Of a stretch of 17,005 nucleotides of DNA, positions 1 to 7,389 are shown piece after piece. Source of the stretch: an uncultured Eubacteriales bacterium (lineage in GTDB: Bacteria; Bacillota; Clostridia; Christensenellales; UBA1242); NCBI GenBank assembly GCA_905187655.1, contig CAJJIV010000010.1:1-17005 (forward strand), read 5' to 3'. Position numbers and translations under genes: made by a program. The notes beneath the pieces were generated by a model that made no database searches, was not told the DNA's origin, and was given only the letters and a program-made list of their open reading frames with translations. Numbering within the stretch: the first letter of the stretch is position 1; each line of letters starts with the position of its first letter.

Positions 1-112
1 GCATTGTTTGGGTTGTCCATGTAGTAGGGCCGAAACTCTTGAAGAGGCTTCTATGGTGCATGGGTTTGATGTTCAATTGCTTATAGATAAGCTTAACGAA
101 ATTATGAAGTAA
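1..112 (+). CDS. DUF1858 redox-disulfide protein, C-terminal part
   Basis: This is the last 36 codons of a gene that begins before the window; reading starts at base 2 and ends with TAA at 110-112. The visible peptide begins HCLGCPCSRAETLEEA and then has a His-Gly-x-Asp stretch and a Leu-rich helix. That pattern (Cys-x2-Cys, then ETLEEA and HG.D) fits the DUF1858 family of small proteins, called hybrid-cluster-protein-associated redox disulfide proteins. Family members are about 65-75 residues, so roughly half is missing here. The two cysteines of the CxxC pair are present. Its substrate is not known; a thiol or redox-sensing role is a family-level guess. The family assignment is fairly secure despite the short length. 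Confidence 0.75.
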   Translation, partial: HCLGCPCSRAETLEEASMVHGFDVQLLIDKLNEIMK

Positions 113-153
113 TAACTAATTAATTTTGTTTCTTTAATTATAATCTATTTAAT

Positions 154-182
154 TTGACATTGTTTTAGCATAAAATTAAACT
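154..182 (+). promoter_or_regulatory. Candidate promoter for the Ig-like lipoprotein gene
   Basis: A perfect -35 TTGACA (154-159) is followed after 17 bases by TAAACT (177-182), a 4/6 match to the -10 consensus. It lies about 30 bases before the ATG at 214. The same TTGACA-17-TAAACT arrangement precedes the gene at 4263. Confidence 0.45.
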
Positions 183-213
183 AATAATCACAAGGTTTTG
201 GAAAACTAAAGAT

Positions 214-1995
214 ATGAAAAAAATGTTAAAAATATTTTTATCTATAGTAATCTGTGCTTTTGCTACAATCTTATTATCTGGTTGTGGCAAGGATTTTGTT
301 TTGGTTGTTGGTGTTGATTTTTACCAGAACACTGTTTATGCAAATATAGGTGATGAAATTACACTTAAAAATAAAGTTTATCCAAGCAATGCAACAAACA
401 CTAAAGTTACCTATTGGAGTAGTAATAGCAGTGTTGCAGAAGTTGATGCAAATGGTAAAGTAACAGTTAAAGCCAAAGGTGAAGCCGTTATTGGTGTAAG
501 GTCAGAAGATGGTGGTTATGAAGATTTTTGTACTATAATAACGCGTGTTGACCCAGATGAATTGCGATGGAATACTACGAGTGGCAGAATTAAAGCAGTT
601 AGCGGAAATACAAAGTACAGTGGAGAAACTACACTTGCACGTGAGCAGATTGTTAAACTTGAAGTTCTATTCTTTAAAGATGGGTTAGAAGATGAAGAAA
701 TAACTAATAGAGACTTAACTTTTACATCTTCAAATGATAATGTGAAAGTAATTAATGCAAGCGAGGGAATTGTTAAGGCTGTTGATAATTCTGTTAGTAG
801 TGAAGACAATGTTGCTGATGCCTATATTACGGCTACTGCCCAAACATCAAAAGGAGAAATTTCGGTAACTTGTAGAATTATAATTAATGACTATACTTCA
901 TTAGACAAATTGTTTGTTAACACAACAATTGGAGATAAGCCTGTTTTAAGTGGCAGAGATGGAAGCGAAATAATTTACCTAGATGAAGGCGATGAAATTG
1001 GAATTGAATATTGTGCTTACCTTTTAAGCGCTACCAATTTTGTTAAAACTGACTACGAAATGACCATTGAAAGCACCGATGAAAGTGTGTTTAAGGTAGT
1101 TGACCTTGAAAAAGCGCACGAAGATTACATTTTCACATTATTGCCACAGGCTGAAGGAAGTGCAACGCTTTATATTTCTACAACGTGTTTTAGTGACCAA
1201 GGTAAGCAGATAAGTTGTAGTATAAATGTTATTGTTCAGGCTGGCGTTTCTAGAATTGATGTTTCGGCAACTGACCGAAAAGAAGTTAATATTGCAGATA
1301 GCAACACAGAAATAGTTGTTGAAGATGAGATATTTACTTTGTCATTTGATTATTATTCTCTTGTTCAAGAGGAAGGCAAACCGGATACATACAAAAAAAT
1401 ACTTAACGCAAAGCGTACTGTTTACTACAATCCTCTTGATTCGGAAGTTAGTCAATATATTACAAACTATGGCGAAAACAAATTTAAGGTTTATGCGCTT
1501 CCAACCGACAGCAATAAGGTGTTTACTATAAGCGGATATGTCTACTCTTTGAACAACTATTCAAGAGAAGTAACCGATGATGATAAAATTAGTTTTGTTT
1601 ATTCTTTCTACATTCGTAGTGAATTAACTGGAGTAGTTGTTTCTAACACTCCTAAGGTAGAAATAAAAGAAGGAGACCAAGTAATTGGTGTAACGCTTCC
1701 TACCGTTGGCCTGACAGATTTAACACTTAGCGTTGGAAATTCTATAACAGTGTATGCATATGGAATTGGTTATAATACAAACAGCCCAGAGGCAACTATT
1801 GTTAAGGCTGAAGTAGGCGATGCCTACAAAGACATAATTGAATGTGTTAACAGCATTGAAAACCGATATATGTTTACAATTAAAACAATTGATGATAGTA
1901 CAAAACAGGGTGAGTGTATTATTACATTTACTGCCAGTGATGGAATTAACAGTTATTCTGTTGAAGTTTTGGTGCATGTAATTCCATCAATTTAA
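214..1995 (+). CDS. Surface lipoprotein with tandem Ig-like (Big2-type) modules
   Basis: A 593-residue exported lipoprotein. Residues 1-23 form a lipoprotein signal peptide (MKKML then a hydrophobic run) ending in the lipobox LSGC, so Cys24 should be lipidated and the protein tethered to the outer face of the membrane. The clearest module, about residues 31-112, is a bacterial Ig-like group 2 domain: it has Y-P-S-N-A-T-N, then WSSNSSVAEVDANGKVTVKA, then the G-x-A-x-I strand. About four more divergent beta-sandwich-like segments follow (roughly 115-228, 230-345, 346-475, 478-593). There is no catalytic motif, sortase signal or C-terminal membrane segment. The Shine-Dalgarno before ATG 214 is weak (AAAG at about 208-211). 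Big2 modules occur in adhesins and cell-wall proteins, but the ligand here is unknown. It heads a run of three large surface-protein genes. Confidence 0.8.
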   Translation: MKKMLKIFLSIVICAFATILLSGCGKDFVLVVGVDFYQNTVYANIGDEITLKNKVYPSNATNTKVTYWSSNSSVAEVDANGKVTVKAKGEAVIGVRSEDGGYEDFCTIITRVDPDELRWNTTSGRIKAVSGNTKYSGETTLAREQIVKLEVLFFKDGLEDEEITNRDLTFTSSNDNVKVINASEGIVKAVDNSVSSEDNVADAYITATAQTSKGEISVTCRIIINDYTSLDKLFVNTTIGDKPVLSGRDGSEIIYLDEGDEIGIEYCAYLLSATNFVKTDYEMTIESTDESVFKVVDLEKAHEDYIFTLLPQAEGSATLYISTTCFSDQGKQISCSINVIVQAGVSRIDVSATDRKEVNIADSNTEIVVEDEIFTLSFDYYSLVQEEGKPDTYKKILNAKRTVYYNPLDSEVSQYITNYGENKFKVYALPTDSNKVFTISGYVYSLNNYSREVTDDDKISFVYSFYIRSELTGVVVSNTPKVEIKEGDQVIGVTLPTVGLTDLTLSVGNSITVYAYGIGYNTNSPEATIVKAEVGDAYKDIIECVNSIENRYMFTIKTIDDSTKQGECIITFTASDGINSYSVEVLVHVIPSI

Positions 1996-2036
1996 TAATA
2001 AATTTATGTTTAATTTGCACAAATTTAATTTAGAAC

Positions 2037-2075
2037 AAAAAAGTCCGTAATTTTATAAAATTAGGACTTTTTTTT
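2037..2075 (+). terminator. Intrinsic terminator after the lipoprotein gene
   Basis: The arms AAAAAAGTCC (2037-2046) and GGACTTTTTT pair, and the helix continues inward through AT-rich pairs after one bulged G. A run of eight T (2068-2075) closes the structure. It lies about 40 bases after the stop at 1995. Confidence 0.85.
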
Positions 2076-2084
2076 GTTTGCCTA

Positions 2085-2113
2085 TTGACAAATGGTAGGG
2101 TCTGTTATATAAT
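2085..2113 (+). promoter_or_regulatory. Consensus sigma-A-type promoter of the GLUG protein gene
   Basis: TTGACA (2085-2090) and TATAAT (2108-2113) are both perfect and are separated by exactly 17 bases. Transcription would start near 2120, giving a leader of about 40 bases with a G-rich ribosome site (GGGGGG, 2144-2149). This is the best promoter match in the window, so the gene is probably strongly expressed. Confidence 0.88.
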
Positions 2114-2158
2114 ATGCTCACGAAAAAAATAATATAATATTTCGGGGGGATATTTATT

Positions 2159-4144
2159 ATGAAGAAGAGAATATTTTTAATTGTGTCTTCTGTTTTGTGT
2201 GCATTGCTAACATTATCGTTAGTAATTTATACAATTGTAGTTAGCACAAATGGAACAACTGGAACCAAACACAACGGTAACGACCCAGTTAATCCAGTAA
2301 ATTATGAAAAAGGTAGTGGCACTAAGGAAGATCCTTATAACATTACTAATGTTTCTGATTTCCTAAATTTGGTTAAAGACAACAATGATTCTGATACCTA
2401 TTATGTTCAAAGATGTGATTTAGATTTGTCTGAATATGAATCTTGGGCTCCTGTTGGTAATAGTACTAATTCATTTAAAGCTAACTATGATGGTAATGGT
2501 TTTGCCATTAAAAATATGAAGATTGTTATAACAAAAGAAAATTTGGCTAGCTACACTGAGAATGGAGTTATTTTAAGTGATGGCTCAGTTGCAAATGTTA
2601 CTTTAATTGGATTTTTTGGTTACATTGATGGTGGAAGTGCTTCAACTTCTGTTAAAAATGTAAATTTGACTAATGTGACAATTAACACCGAAGCAATTGA
2701 TGTTAAAGAGGTAAGAAATACAATAAACCTAGACCAAGTTTATGTGGGCTCACTTGCCGGTATGGTATTTAATTCAAATATTGAAAACTGTTCAGCAAAT
2801 GTTTCTATTAAGTCTTCATTAAATTGTGACCGAGCAAACTATACAGCTGGTGTTGTTGCTGGTTTAATTGGTTATACTTGCGATGCAAATGTAACAAACT
2901 GTTCGGCTACAACTGATTTTGATGCACAAAACATTGGTTCTAAATATAAAGTTGATGCAACTACAAATACTTTAAATTACGGTGATTTTGGATATAACTT
3001 TGCTGGTTTAGTTGGTATTGTTCAAAATACAAACATTACAACTGGTACGGTTAGCATGAAGGCGATAGTTAAGAACTATCCTTACACAAGAGTGAATGGT
3101 ATTGCTTATTTTGTTTCTGAAAAATCTGAAATTAATAACGTTGAAGTAAAATCATTTGTTGTTGATGTAATAAGAGAAATTGTTGATAGTACCTTATGTG
3201 TAAGAGTTTCTGGTGCTTGCGATACACTTGGCTCTGAAGCAAAACTAGTTAATTGCAATATTGCAGGCGCTCAAGTTAATGGTACTGGAACCTGCCAAGT
3301 TGCTGGTCTTGTTAACTTTAACTATGGTACAATTCAAAATTGTTATGTTTCTGGTAACTTAAGCGGTTCTTATGTTGGTGGTGCTTGTTATGAAAACCGT
3401 GGTGCAATAACTTATACTTCTTCAATAAAAGAAACTGCAATTGATGTTGTAATTAAGGCACAATTATATGCTGGTGGACTTGTTGTTGAAAATTATGGTG
3501 TAATTATGGGTGCACCTACATTAACAACTATTAAATCAATTATAACTTGGGTTCCTGTAGATGTATATTTCTATGACTTTGATATTGATAACGACTATAT
3601 GTTCTCAGGTGTTGTTGTTGTAAACTATGGTGCAATAATTGAAAACATTAGAACTTTAACAAACCTACTTGATGTTGTAAATGGTGCTGGTGTTATTGGA
3701 TATGCTGAAAAAAGCCCAAGCACAACCAGTGCAAATGTGTTAAAAAATGTCCAAGTGAACGTTGTATTCAGAACACTTAAAGTTGAAAATGGCAAAAACT
3801 ACAGTGGTAAAACAAATGTTATTGGCGGTATTATTGGCTTTGCTGATTACAAGGTTGAAATGACTGATGTTTATGGCAATGTTACCGTTAACTACAAAGA
3901 CAAAATTGCAAGCGGTGCCGAGTATAGCTTAAAATACTTTGGAGGAGTTGTTGGTTTGCTTAATGCTGAAGTTGATTGTGCTAAAAACACAAGTTCAAGC
4001 AAAAACTGGTTAAATATTGATGTCTATACAAATTGTGCAACAAGTGGTTACGGAATTACCAAAACTTATGGTGCTACCACTGCTAGCGGATATATGTACA
4101 ACTCTAGTTTAATTAACTTTACATATAAAGCTGAAATTGCTTAA
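2159..4144 (+). CDS. GLUG-type beta-helix surface protein
   Basis: A 661-residue exported protein. Residues 5-29 are a hydrophobic signal peptide or anchor, followed by a polar Thr/Asn/Gly/Pro linker to about residue 50. At 52-71 it carries GSGTKEDPYNITNVSDFLNL, the lead-in common to large Firmicutes surface proteins, then the FKANYDGNGFAIKNMKI signature (106-122). From about residue 150 onward the chain is a series of degenerate GLUG-like turns (aGLVG, iENCSANV, VAGLVNFNYGTIQNCYVSG, YVGGACYENRGAI) rich in Val, Asn, Gly and Thr. This pattern predicts a right-handed beta-helix or solenoid. I see no LPXTG motif, C-terminal membrane segment or SLH domain, so attachment would have to be through the N-terminus or non-covalent. 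It has its own perfect promoter and its own terminator, so it is a single-gene unit. Role unknown; adhesin or surface coat is an inference. Confidence 0.78.
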   Translation: MKKRIFLIVSSVLCALLTLSLVIYTIVVSTNGTTGTKHNGNDPVNPVNYEKGSGTKEDPYNITNVSDFLNLVKDNNDSDTYYVQRCDLDLSEYESWAPVGNSTNSFKANYDGNGFAIKNMKIVITKENLASYTENGVILSDGSVANVTLIGFFGYIDGGSASTSVKNVNLTNVTINTEAIDVKEVRNTINLDQVYVGSLAGMVFNSNIENCSANVSIKSSLNCDRANYTAGVVAGLIGYTCDANVTNCSATTDFDAQNIGSKYKVDATTNTLNYGDFGYNFAGLVGIVQNTNITTGTVSMKAIVKNYPYTRVNGIAYFVSEKSEINNVEVKSFVVDVIREIVDSTLCVRVSGACDTLGSEAKLVNCNIAGAQVNGTGTCQVAGLVNFNYGTIQNCYVSGNLSGSYVGGACYENRGAITYTSSIKETAIDVVIKAQLYAGGLVVENYGVIMGAPTLTTIKSIITWVPVDVYFYDFDIDNDYMFSGVVVVNYGAIIENIRTLTNLLDVVNGAGVIGYAEKSPSTTSANVLKNVQVNVVFRTLKVENGKNYSGKTNVIGGIIGFADYKVEMTDVYGNVTVNYKDKIASGAEYSLKYFGGVVGLLNAEVDCAKNTSSSKNWLNIDVYTNCATSGYGITKTYGATTASGYMYNSSLINFTYKAEIA

Positions 4145-4163
4145 TGCAATAAAAAACATATAC

Positions 4164-4199
4164 AAAGGAGTACTTAAATTATTAAGTATTCCTTTTTTT
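4164..4199 (+). terminator. Intrinsic terminator after the GLUG protein gene
   Basis: A 14-bp stem with one G-U pair (arms 4164-4177 and 4182-4195) closes on the 4-base loop ATTA and runs into T's to 4199. It begins about 20 bases after the stop at 4144. Confidence 0.85.
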
Positions 4200-4201
4200 G
4201 T

Positions 4202-4230
4202 TTGACAAATATTTATAAAATATTTAAACT
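4202..4230 (+). promoter_or_regulatory. Candidate promoter for the anchored Ig-like protein gene
   Basis: TTGACA (4202-4207) immediately follows the preceding terminator; TAAACT (4225-4230) lies 17 bases on. The -10 is imperfect, and TATATT at 4231-4236 is a competing but badly spaced candidate. The ribosome site AAGGA (4253-4257) precedes ATG 4263. Confidence 0.5.
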
Positions 4231-4262
4231 TATATTGTAACATACTATAAGTAAGGAATTAT

Positions 4263-6155
4263 ATGGAAAAAAAGAAAAAGAAGGGTGGAATTGGTATACT
4301 AGGCAAGGTGCTAATTATTTTAGCATCTGTAGTTGTGGTTTTGTTTATAACCATTTTTGCCATAAGAATTGCAGACAAGTCTATTGTAAAAGCAATTTCT
4401 ATTGAGGGGGCGTACAAAGAACTTTATCTTGGAAATCCAGAATTTTCTAGTGTTGAATATGACATTACCGTGTATCCTGAAACAGCAACAAATAAAAATT
4501 TTATTGCAGTTAGTTCTGATACTTCTGTTGCCACTGCTGAAGTTGGCGATGGCAAAATTAAAATAACAGCAGTAGGTGAAGGTTCTTGTAAAATTACCGT
4601 TCAAAGTTTGGCAAAATCTTCTTTGGTAGATAGTTGTGATATTGTTGTAAATAGTATAGAAGTTCAGGATTTGCAGTTTGTTGACCCTAAAAACAACAAT
4701 GAGGTTATTAAAACTATTGGTTTGCAAAAAGATGGACTAGAACATGAAGTTTACTTTTCGCTAGACCCGGTTGATGCAAATATGGACAAACTTACAATTT
4801 CGTATGATGATAAATGTTTAGATGAAGTAAAAATTGACTACGAAAAGAAATGTCTAGTTATTGTTCCAAAAACTGAAATTGTTAATACAGTAACTAATGT
4901 TTACATAGAGAGTAACCAGGTTACCGATATTGGTGTTGTGCCATCAAAATATGTACAATTAACAATTAAACTCCTTGAAAGGGAAGCATACTTAAAGTTT
5001 TCATTTAATTATAGTCTTAATAAAGAGTTTAGTGATTCTCATAATGGGTTTGTATATCTAGACCCGTTAGCACAAAAACAAGCAAATTCCTTTTATATTA
5101 AACCAGATATTTGTTATGATAAAGACCTAACCGATATTGGTACTTATAAAATGGAAGATTATCAGGTTTATATAGGAGATGAGTTGTTCTTTGATTTTGA
5201 TTCAGAGATAGAAAAAGCTCAAAACGGATTATTTACTATTGAAAAAATTATAGACCATAATTGCTATTTAGTATCTGTTACCGATGAATTTACAAATGGT
5301 AGTTATAAATTATGGTTCAAGCATAGATATACAGGTGCGGAAGGTCATATTGAAATTATTTATGCCGACCAAACCCAATTTACCGGAAGTAATCAACAAT
5401 TAACGCTAAAAACAAATTATAATGTTGGTGAAGATGTTAAGCAGGGTGCTCTGTTTGCTGTAAATGAATCTCAGGGTATATATGCTGTTACAAACAACTC
5501 TTATTTAAAACTTGTAACGTCGTTTGATGTTGCAATAAACTCATCTATTGGTGAATTCTACATTGTAAATGGTGTAGATGAAGGTAATGGGGTTACTTCA
5601 TTTACCAATGCTGAAGGTGATGAAATTAAATTAATTCAAAGCGGAAGAAATTTGTGGTTAGAAGCAAAAGCCAGCCATAAAACTAAAAATAACGTAGTTA
5701 ATGTAACTATTGGCTTTACATTAAAATATTGGGACGACCGTTTCTCTGCAAATTTTAACTCGCTTGCTCCAAGGTCGTTTAAATTTGTGATAGAAGACAT
5801 TAGTTTAGTTGGTATTGCTAATAGAATTGATATTAGCGGAAAAGGTGAACTTAACTCAGTATCAATTACCGTAGTAAGTACATTAAAAGGCTATGCTTCT
5901 AACAATGAAACTGGTGAAGAACAAACAATTGTAATTGACAAAAGTTATTTTAACCCAGATGATGCCTATGCAGTTGTAGCCGAAGAAGACCAAGATGCTG
6001 TTTATGTAAGCAATGCTAAATATGTAGATTCTGCGCCAGGCTCGTGGACATTTACAATTTACATAAAAGAAGGATTGGAAGAATATAATAGTGTATACGT
6101 CGTTGAAATAAGATATGGAAATTTAAGTATGCCATTATATTTGCATTTAGTGTAG
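4263..6155 (+). CDS. Membrane-anchored protein with Ig-like (Big2-type) domains
   Basis: A 630-residue protein with a very basic N-terminus (MEKKKKK), one hydrophobic helix at about residues 11-35, and then a long extracytoplasmic region. No signal-peptidase or lipobox site is obvious, so it is probably anchored by an uncleaved helix with the C-terminus outside. Residues about 43-131 resemble a Big2 Ig-like domain (the Y-P-E-T-A-T-N segment, then VSSDTSVATAEVGDGKIKIT and the VGEGSCKITV strand), close in style to the first domain of the lipoprotein at 214. A second Ig-like segment covers about 132-235. The rest (236-630) is beta-rich with no family I recognise. There is no enzyme motif. Start chosen from AAGGA 6 bases before the ATG. 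The stop lies 7 bases before the Smr gene, so the two are probably co-transcribed. Confidence 0.75.
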   Translation: MEKKKKKGGIGILGKVLIILASVVVVLFITIFAIRIADKSIVKAISIEGAYKELYLGNPEFSSVEYDITVYPETATNKNFIAVSSDTSVATAEVGDGKIKITAVGEGSCKITVQSLAKSSLVDSCDIVVNSIEVQDLQFVDPKNNNEVIKTIGLQKDGLEHEVYFSLDPVDANMDKLTISYDDKCLDEVKIDYEKKCLVIVPKTEIVNTVTNVYIESNQVTDIGVVPSKYVQLTIKLLEREAYLKFSFNYSLNKEFSDSHNGFVYLDPLAQKQANSFYIKPDICYDKDLTDIGTYKMEDYQVYIGDELFFDFDSEIEKAQNGLFTIEKIIDHNCYLVSVTDEFTNGSYKLWFKHRYTGAEGHIEIIYADQTQFTGSNQQLTLKTNYNVGEDVKQGALFAVNESQGIYAVTNNSYLKLVTSFDVAINSSIGEFYIVNGVDEGNGVTSFTNAEGDEIKLIQSGRNLWLEAKASHKTKNNVVNVTIGFTLKYWDDRFSANFNSLAPRSFKFVIEDISLVGIANRIDISGKGELNSVSITVVSTLKGYASNNETGEEQTIVIDKSYFNPDDAYAVVAEEDQDAVYVSNAKYVDSAPGSWTFTIYIKEGLEEYNSVYVVEIRYGNLSMPLYLHLV

Positions 6156-6162
6156 GACTATA

Positions 6163-6414
6163 ATGGAAAATGAATTTTTATATGGCAATTGTAAAAAAGT
6201 TGACCTTCATGGTATGACCAAAGAAGAAGCACGTGCAGAAATTTTGTATCAACTGGAAAGTGTAGATAATATTGATGGATTAATTTTTGTGCATGGCTAT
6301 CATGGTGGAAAAGTTCTTAAAGACCTTGTAAGAAATGAAATTAAGCATTACCGAATTGCAGAGAAGGTTTTTGTTAACGCAAGTGCTACGGCATATAGGC
6401 TTAAAAAAGTTTAA
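6163..6414 (+). CDS. Small stand-alone Smr-domain protein
   Basis: An 83-residue protein made up almost wholly of one Smr (MutS2/SMR) domain. It has the DLHGMT motif at residues 14-19, where the Smr fold has its conserved Asp-x-His-Gly, and VHGYHGGK at 43-50, the second conserved His-Gly loop, followed by the LKDLVR helix. Smr domains nick or cleave nucleic acids in MutS2 and related proteins. Stand-alone forms of this size are common in Bacillota, with no settled role. It is cytoplasmic, unlike its upstream partner: it starts 7 bases after the stop at 6155, and the only possible Shine-Dalgarno (TAGGA) overlaps that stop. Translational coupling is therefore likely. The family call is strong; the link to surface proteins may be accidental. 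Confidence 0.88.
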   Translation: MENEFLYGNCKKVDLHGMTKEEARAEILYQLESVDNIDGLIFVHGYHGGKVLKDLVRNEIKHYRIAEKVFVNASATAYRLKKV

Positions 6415-6431
6415 GTTTTTTTATAAAAGTA

Positions 6432-6460
6432 TTGAAAACAATATTATTCTGTGATATAAT
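6432..6460 (+). promoter_or_regulatory. Promoter of the 68-residue membrane protein gene
   Basis: TTGAAA (6432-6437), a 17-base spacer and a perfect TATAAT (6455-6460). The leader would be about 28 bases and holds the strong ribosome site GGGGGAAG (6481-6488) before ATG 6495. Confidence 0.8.
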
Positions 6461-6494
6461 CTCTTTGTAAAAATTTCAAGGGGGAAGAAATTTT

Positions 6495-6701
6495 ATGGTA
6501 TCTAAAAAAGTTTTATTAGGAAGTATAATTACTGTTCTTATTTGTTTGGCTTTAGGTGTTACTTGTGCAATAATCCGTAGTTTTGATGTTGTGTCTGTAA
6601 TTCTACTTGCAGTTGTTATTGTACTTAGCATAGTAATTTCTATAACAGCATGGAGAGAACAAGTTAACAAAAAGAGTGATGAAGAATTTAATGATAAATA
6701 A
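6495..6701 (+). CDS. Small two-helix membrane protein of unknown function
   Basis: A 68-residue protein with two hydrophobic helices (about residues 6-28 and 31-52) separated by a tight turn containing Arg28, Ser29 and Asp31, and a charged C-terminal tail (REQVNKKSDEEFNDK). Both ends probably face the cytoplasm. It has a near-consensus promoter and a strong Shine-Dalgarno, so it is likely a real, well-expressed gene and not chance. I do not recognise a family. No clear terminator follows it, so some read-through into the next gene is possible. Confidence 0.65.
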   Translation: MVSKKVLLGSIITVLICLALGVTCAIIRSFDVVSVILLAVVIVLSIVISITAWREQVNKKSDEEFNDK

Positions 6702-6751
6702 ATAATAGTTATCTTATTTGGGTAAAAATTATTTTTTAGTACTAAATTTTT

Positions 6752-6823
6752 TTGAAGTGGCAATAATGTCTTTATAAGGAGAAACTTATGGAGAAAAAAA
6801 CTATTGCCACTTCAATTTTTTGT
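6752..6823 (+). promoter_or_regulatory. Perfect inverted repeat enclosing the start of the next gene
   Basis: TTGAAGTGGCAATA (6752-6765) is repeated exactly in inverted form as TATTGCCACTTCAA (6804-6817), giving a 14-bp helix without mismatch. The 38-base loop contains the ribosome site TAAGGAG (6776-6782) and ATG 6788. The right arm is codons 6-10 of the gene and is followed at once by six T (6818-6823), the layout of an intrinsic terminator. This could control translation or early termination of the gene at 6788; function is inferred from layout only. Confidence 0.55.
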
Positions 6824-7357
6824 GTATTAATTTTAATTTTTATTGTAAGCATTGGTGCTACTTTATCCGCATTTAAAATAAATAAGGACAAGGTAGAAGT
6901 TACATCTATTATAGTTGAAGCAGAAGAAGGAATATCTATTTTAGATAAAAAAGGTGCTAAGTTAACTAGCTTAGATGTTAAATCTGGCAACGTTGGCATA
7001 AGACCTGCTACTGGTGAAGAAGATGGCGATACTGGAATTCCATCTACTATTAATGATGCTGTTGGTACTGAAGGTGCTTACGCAACATTTTATGTTACAA
7101 CTGATAGTGATTTTGAAATTGTGCTTCACGGCTGTACTTTAACTAAAGGTAGCGAAGATAATTTGGATAATGTTAAAATTGCCATAATGGATGATAGTTC
7201 TAGCACGGTTAGTGGCACTGAAATGGGTGCAGTACTTGTTTCCAAGTCGGCTTGTAAAAACAAAGAATTTTCAGTTGTTGTTTGGCTTGATGCAGATACA
7301 ACAAAAACTGTTGCCGGGGCAAAAATATTAATAACTTTGGGTGTGCGTAAAAAGTAA
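6788..7357 (+). CDS. Secreted or anchored small beta-rich protein, TasA/camelysin-like in outline
   Basis: A 189-residue protein with a basic start (MEKK), a hydrophobic signal or anchor at about residues 6-25, and a beta-rich acidic exterior. Alternating strands occur around 96-116 (AYATFYVTTDSDFEIVLHG), and the end at 161-186 (FSVVVWLDAD, then AGAKILITLGV) recalls the last strands of TasA/camelysin-type and other SipW-dependent secreted proteins. However, the typical post-signal FxD segment is not clear and no SipW-like signal peptidase is in the window, so this is only a resemblance. Cys116 and Cys156 could form a disulfide. Ribosome site TAAGGAG is 5 bases before the ATG. A perfect inverted repeat flanks the start codon. 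The flippase gene follows after 32 bases with no terminator between. Confidence 0.6.
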   Translation: MEKKTIATSIFCVLILIFIVSIGATLSAFKINKDKVEVTSIIVEAEEGISILDKKGAKLTSLDVKSGNVGIRPATGEEDGDTGIPSTINDAVGTEGAYATFYVTTDSDFEIVLHGCTLTKGSEDNLDNVKIAIMDDSSSTVSGTEMGAVLVSKSACKNKEFSVVVWLDADTTKTVAGAKILITLGVRKK

Positions 7358-7389
7358 TAAAAGAGTAAAAAAATAAGCATAATAAGGCT

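Noticed and set aside
195..206. Short inverted repeat GTTTT-GG-AAAAC before the lipoprotein gene
   Set aside because: Five pairs with a two-base loop in AT-rich sequence; too short to claim as a regulatory hairpin.
4320..4727. Open frame of 135 codons on the minus strand
   Set aside because: Lies fully within the anchored Ig-like gene, is rich in Asn, Phe, Cys and Ile as expected of antisense of AT-rich coding DNA, and lacks a ribosome site.
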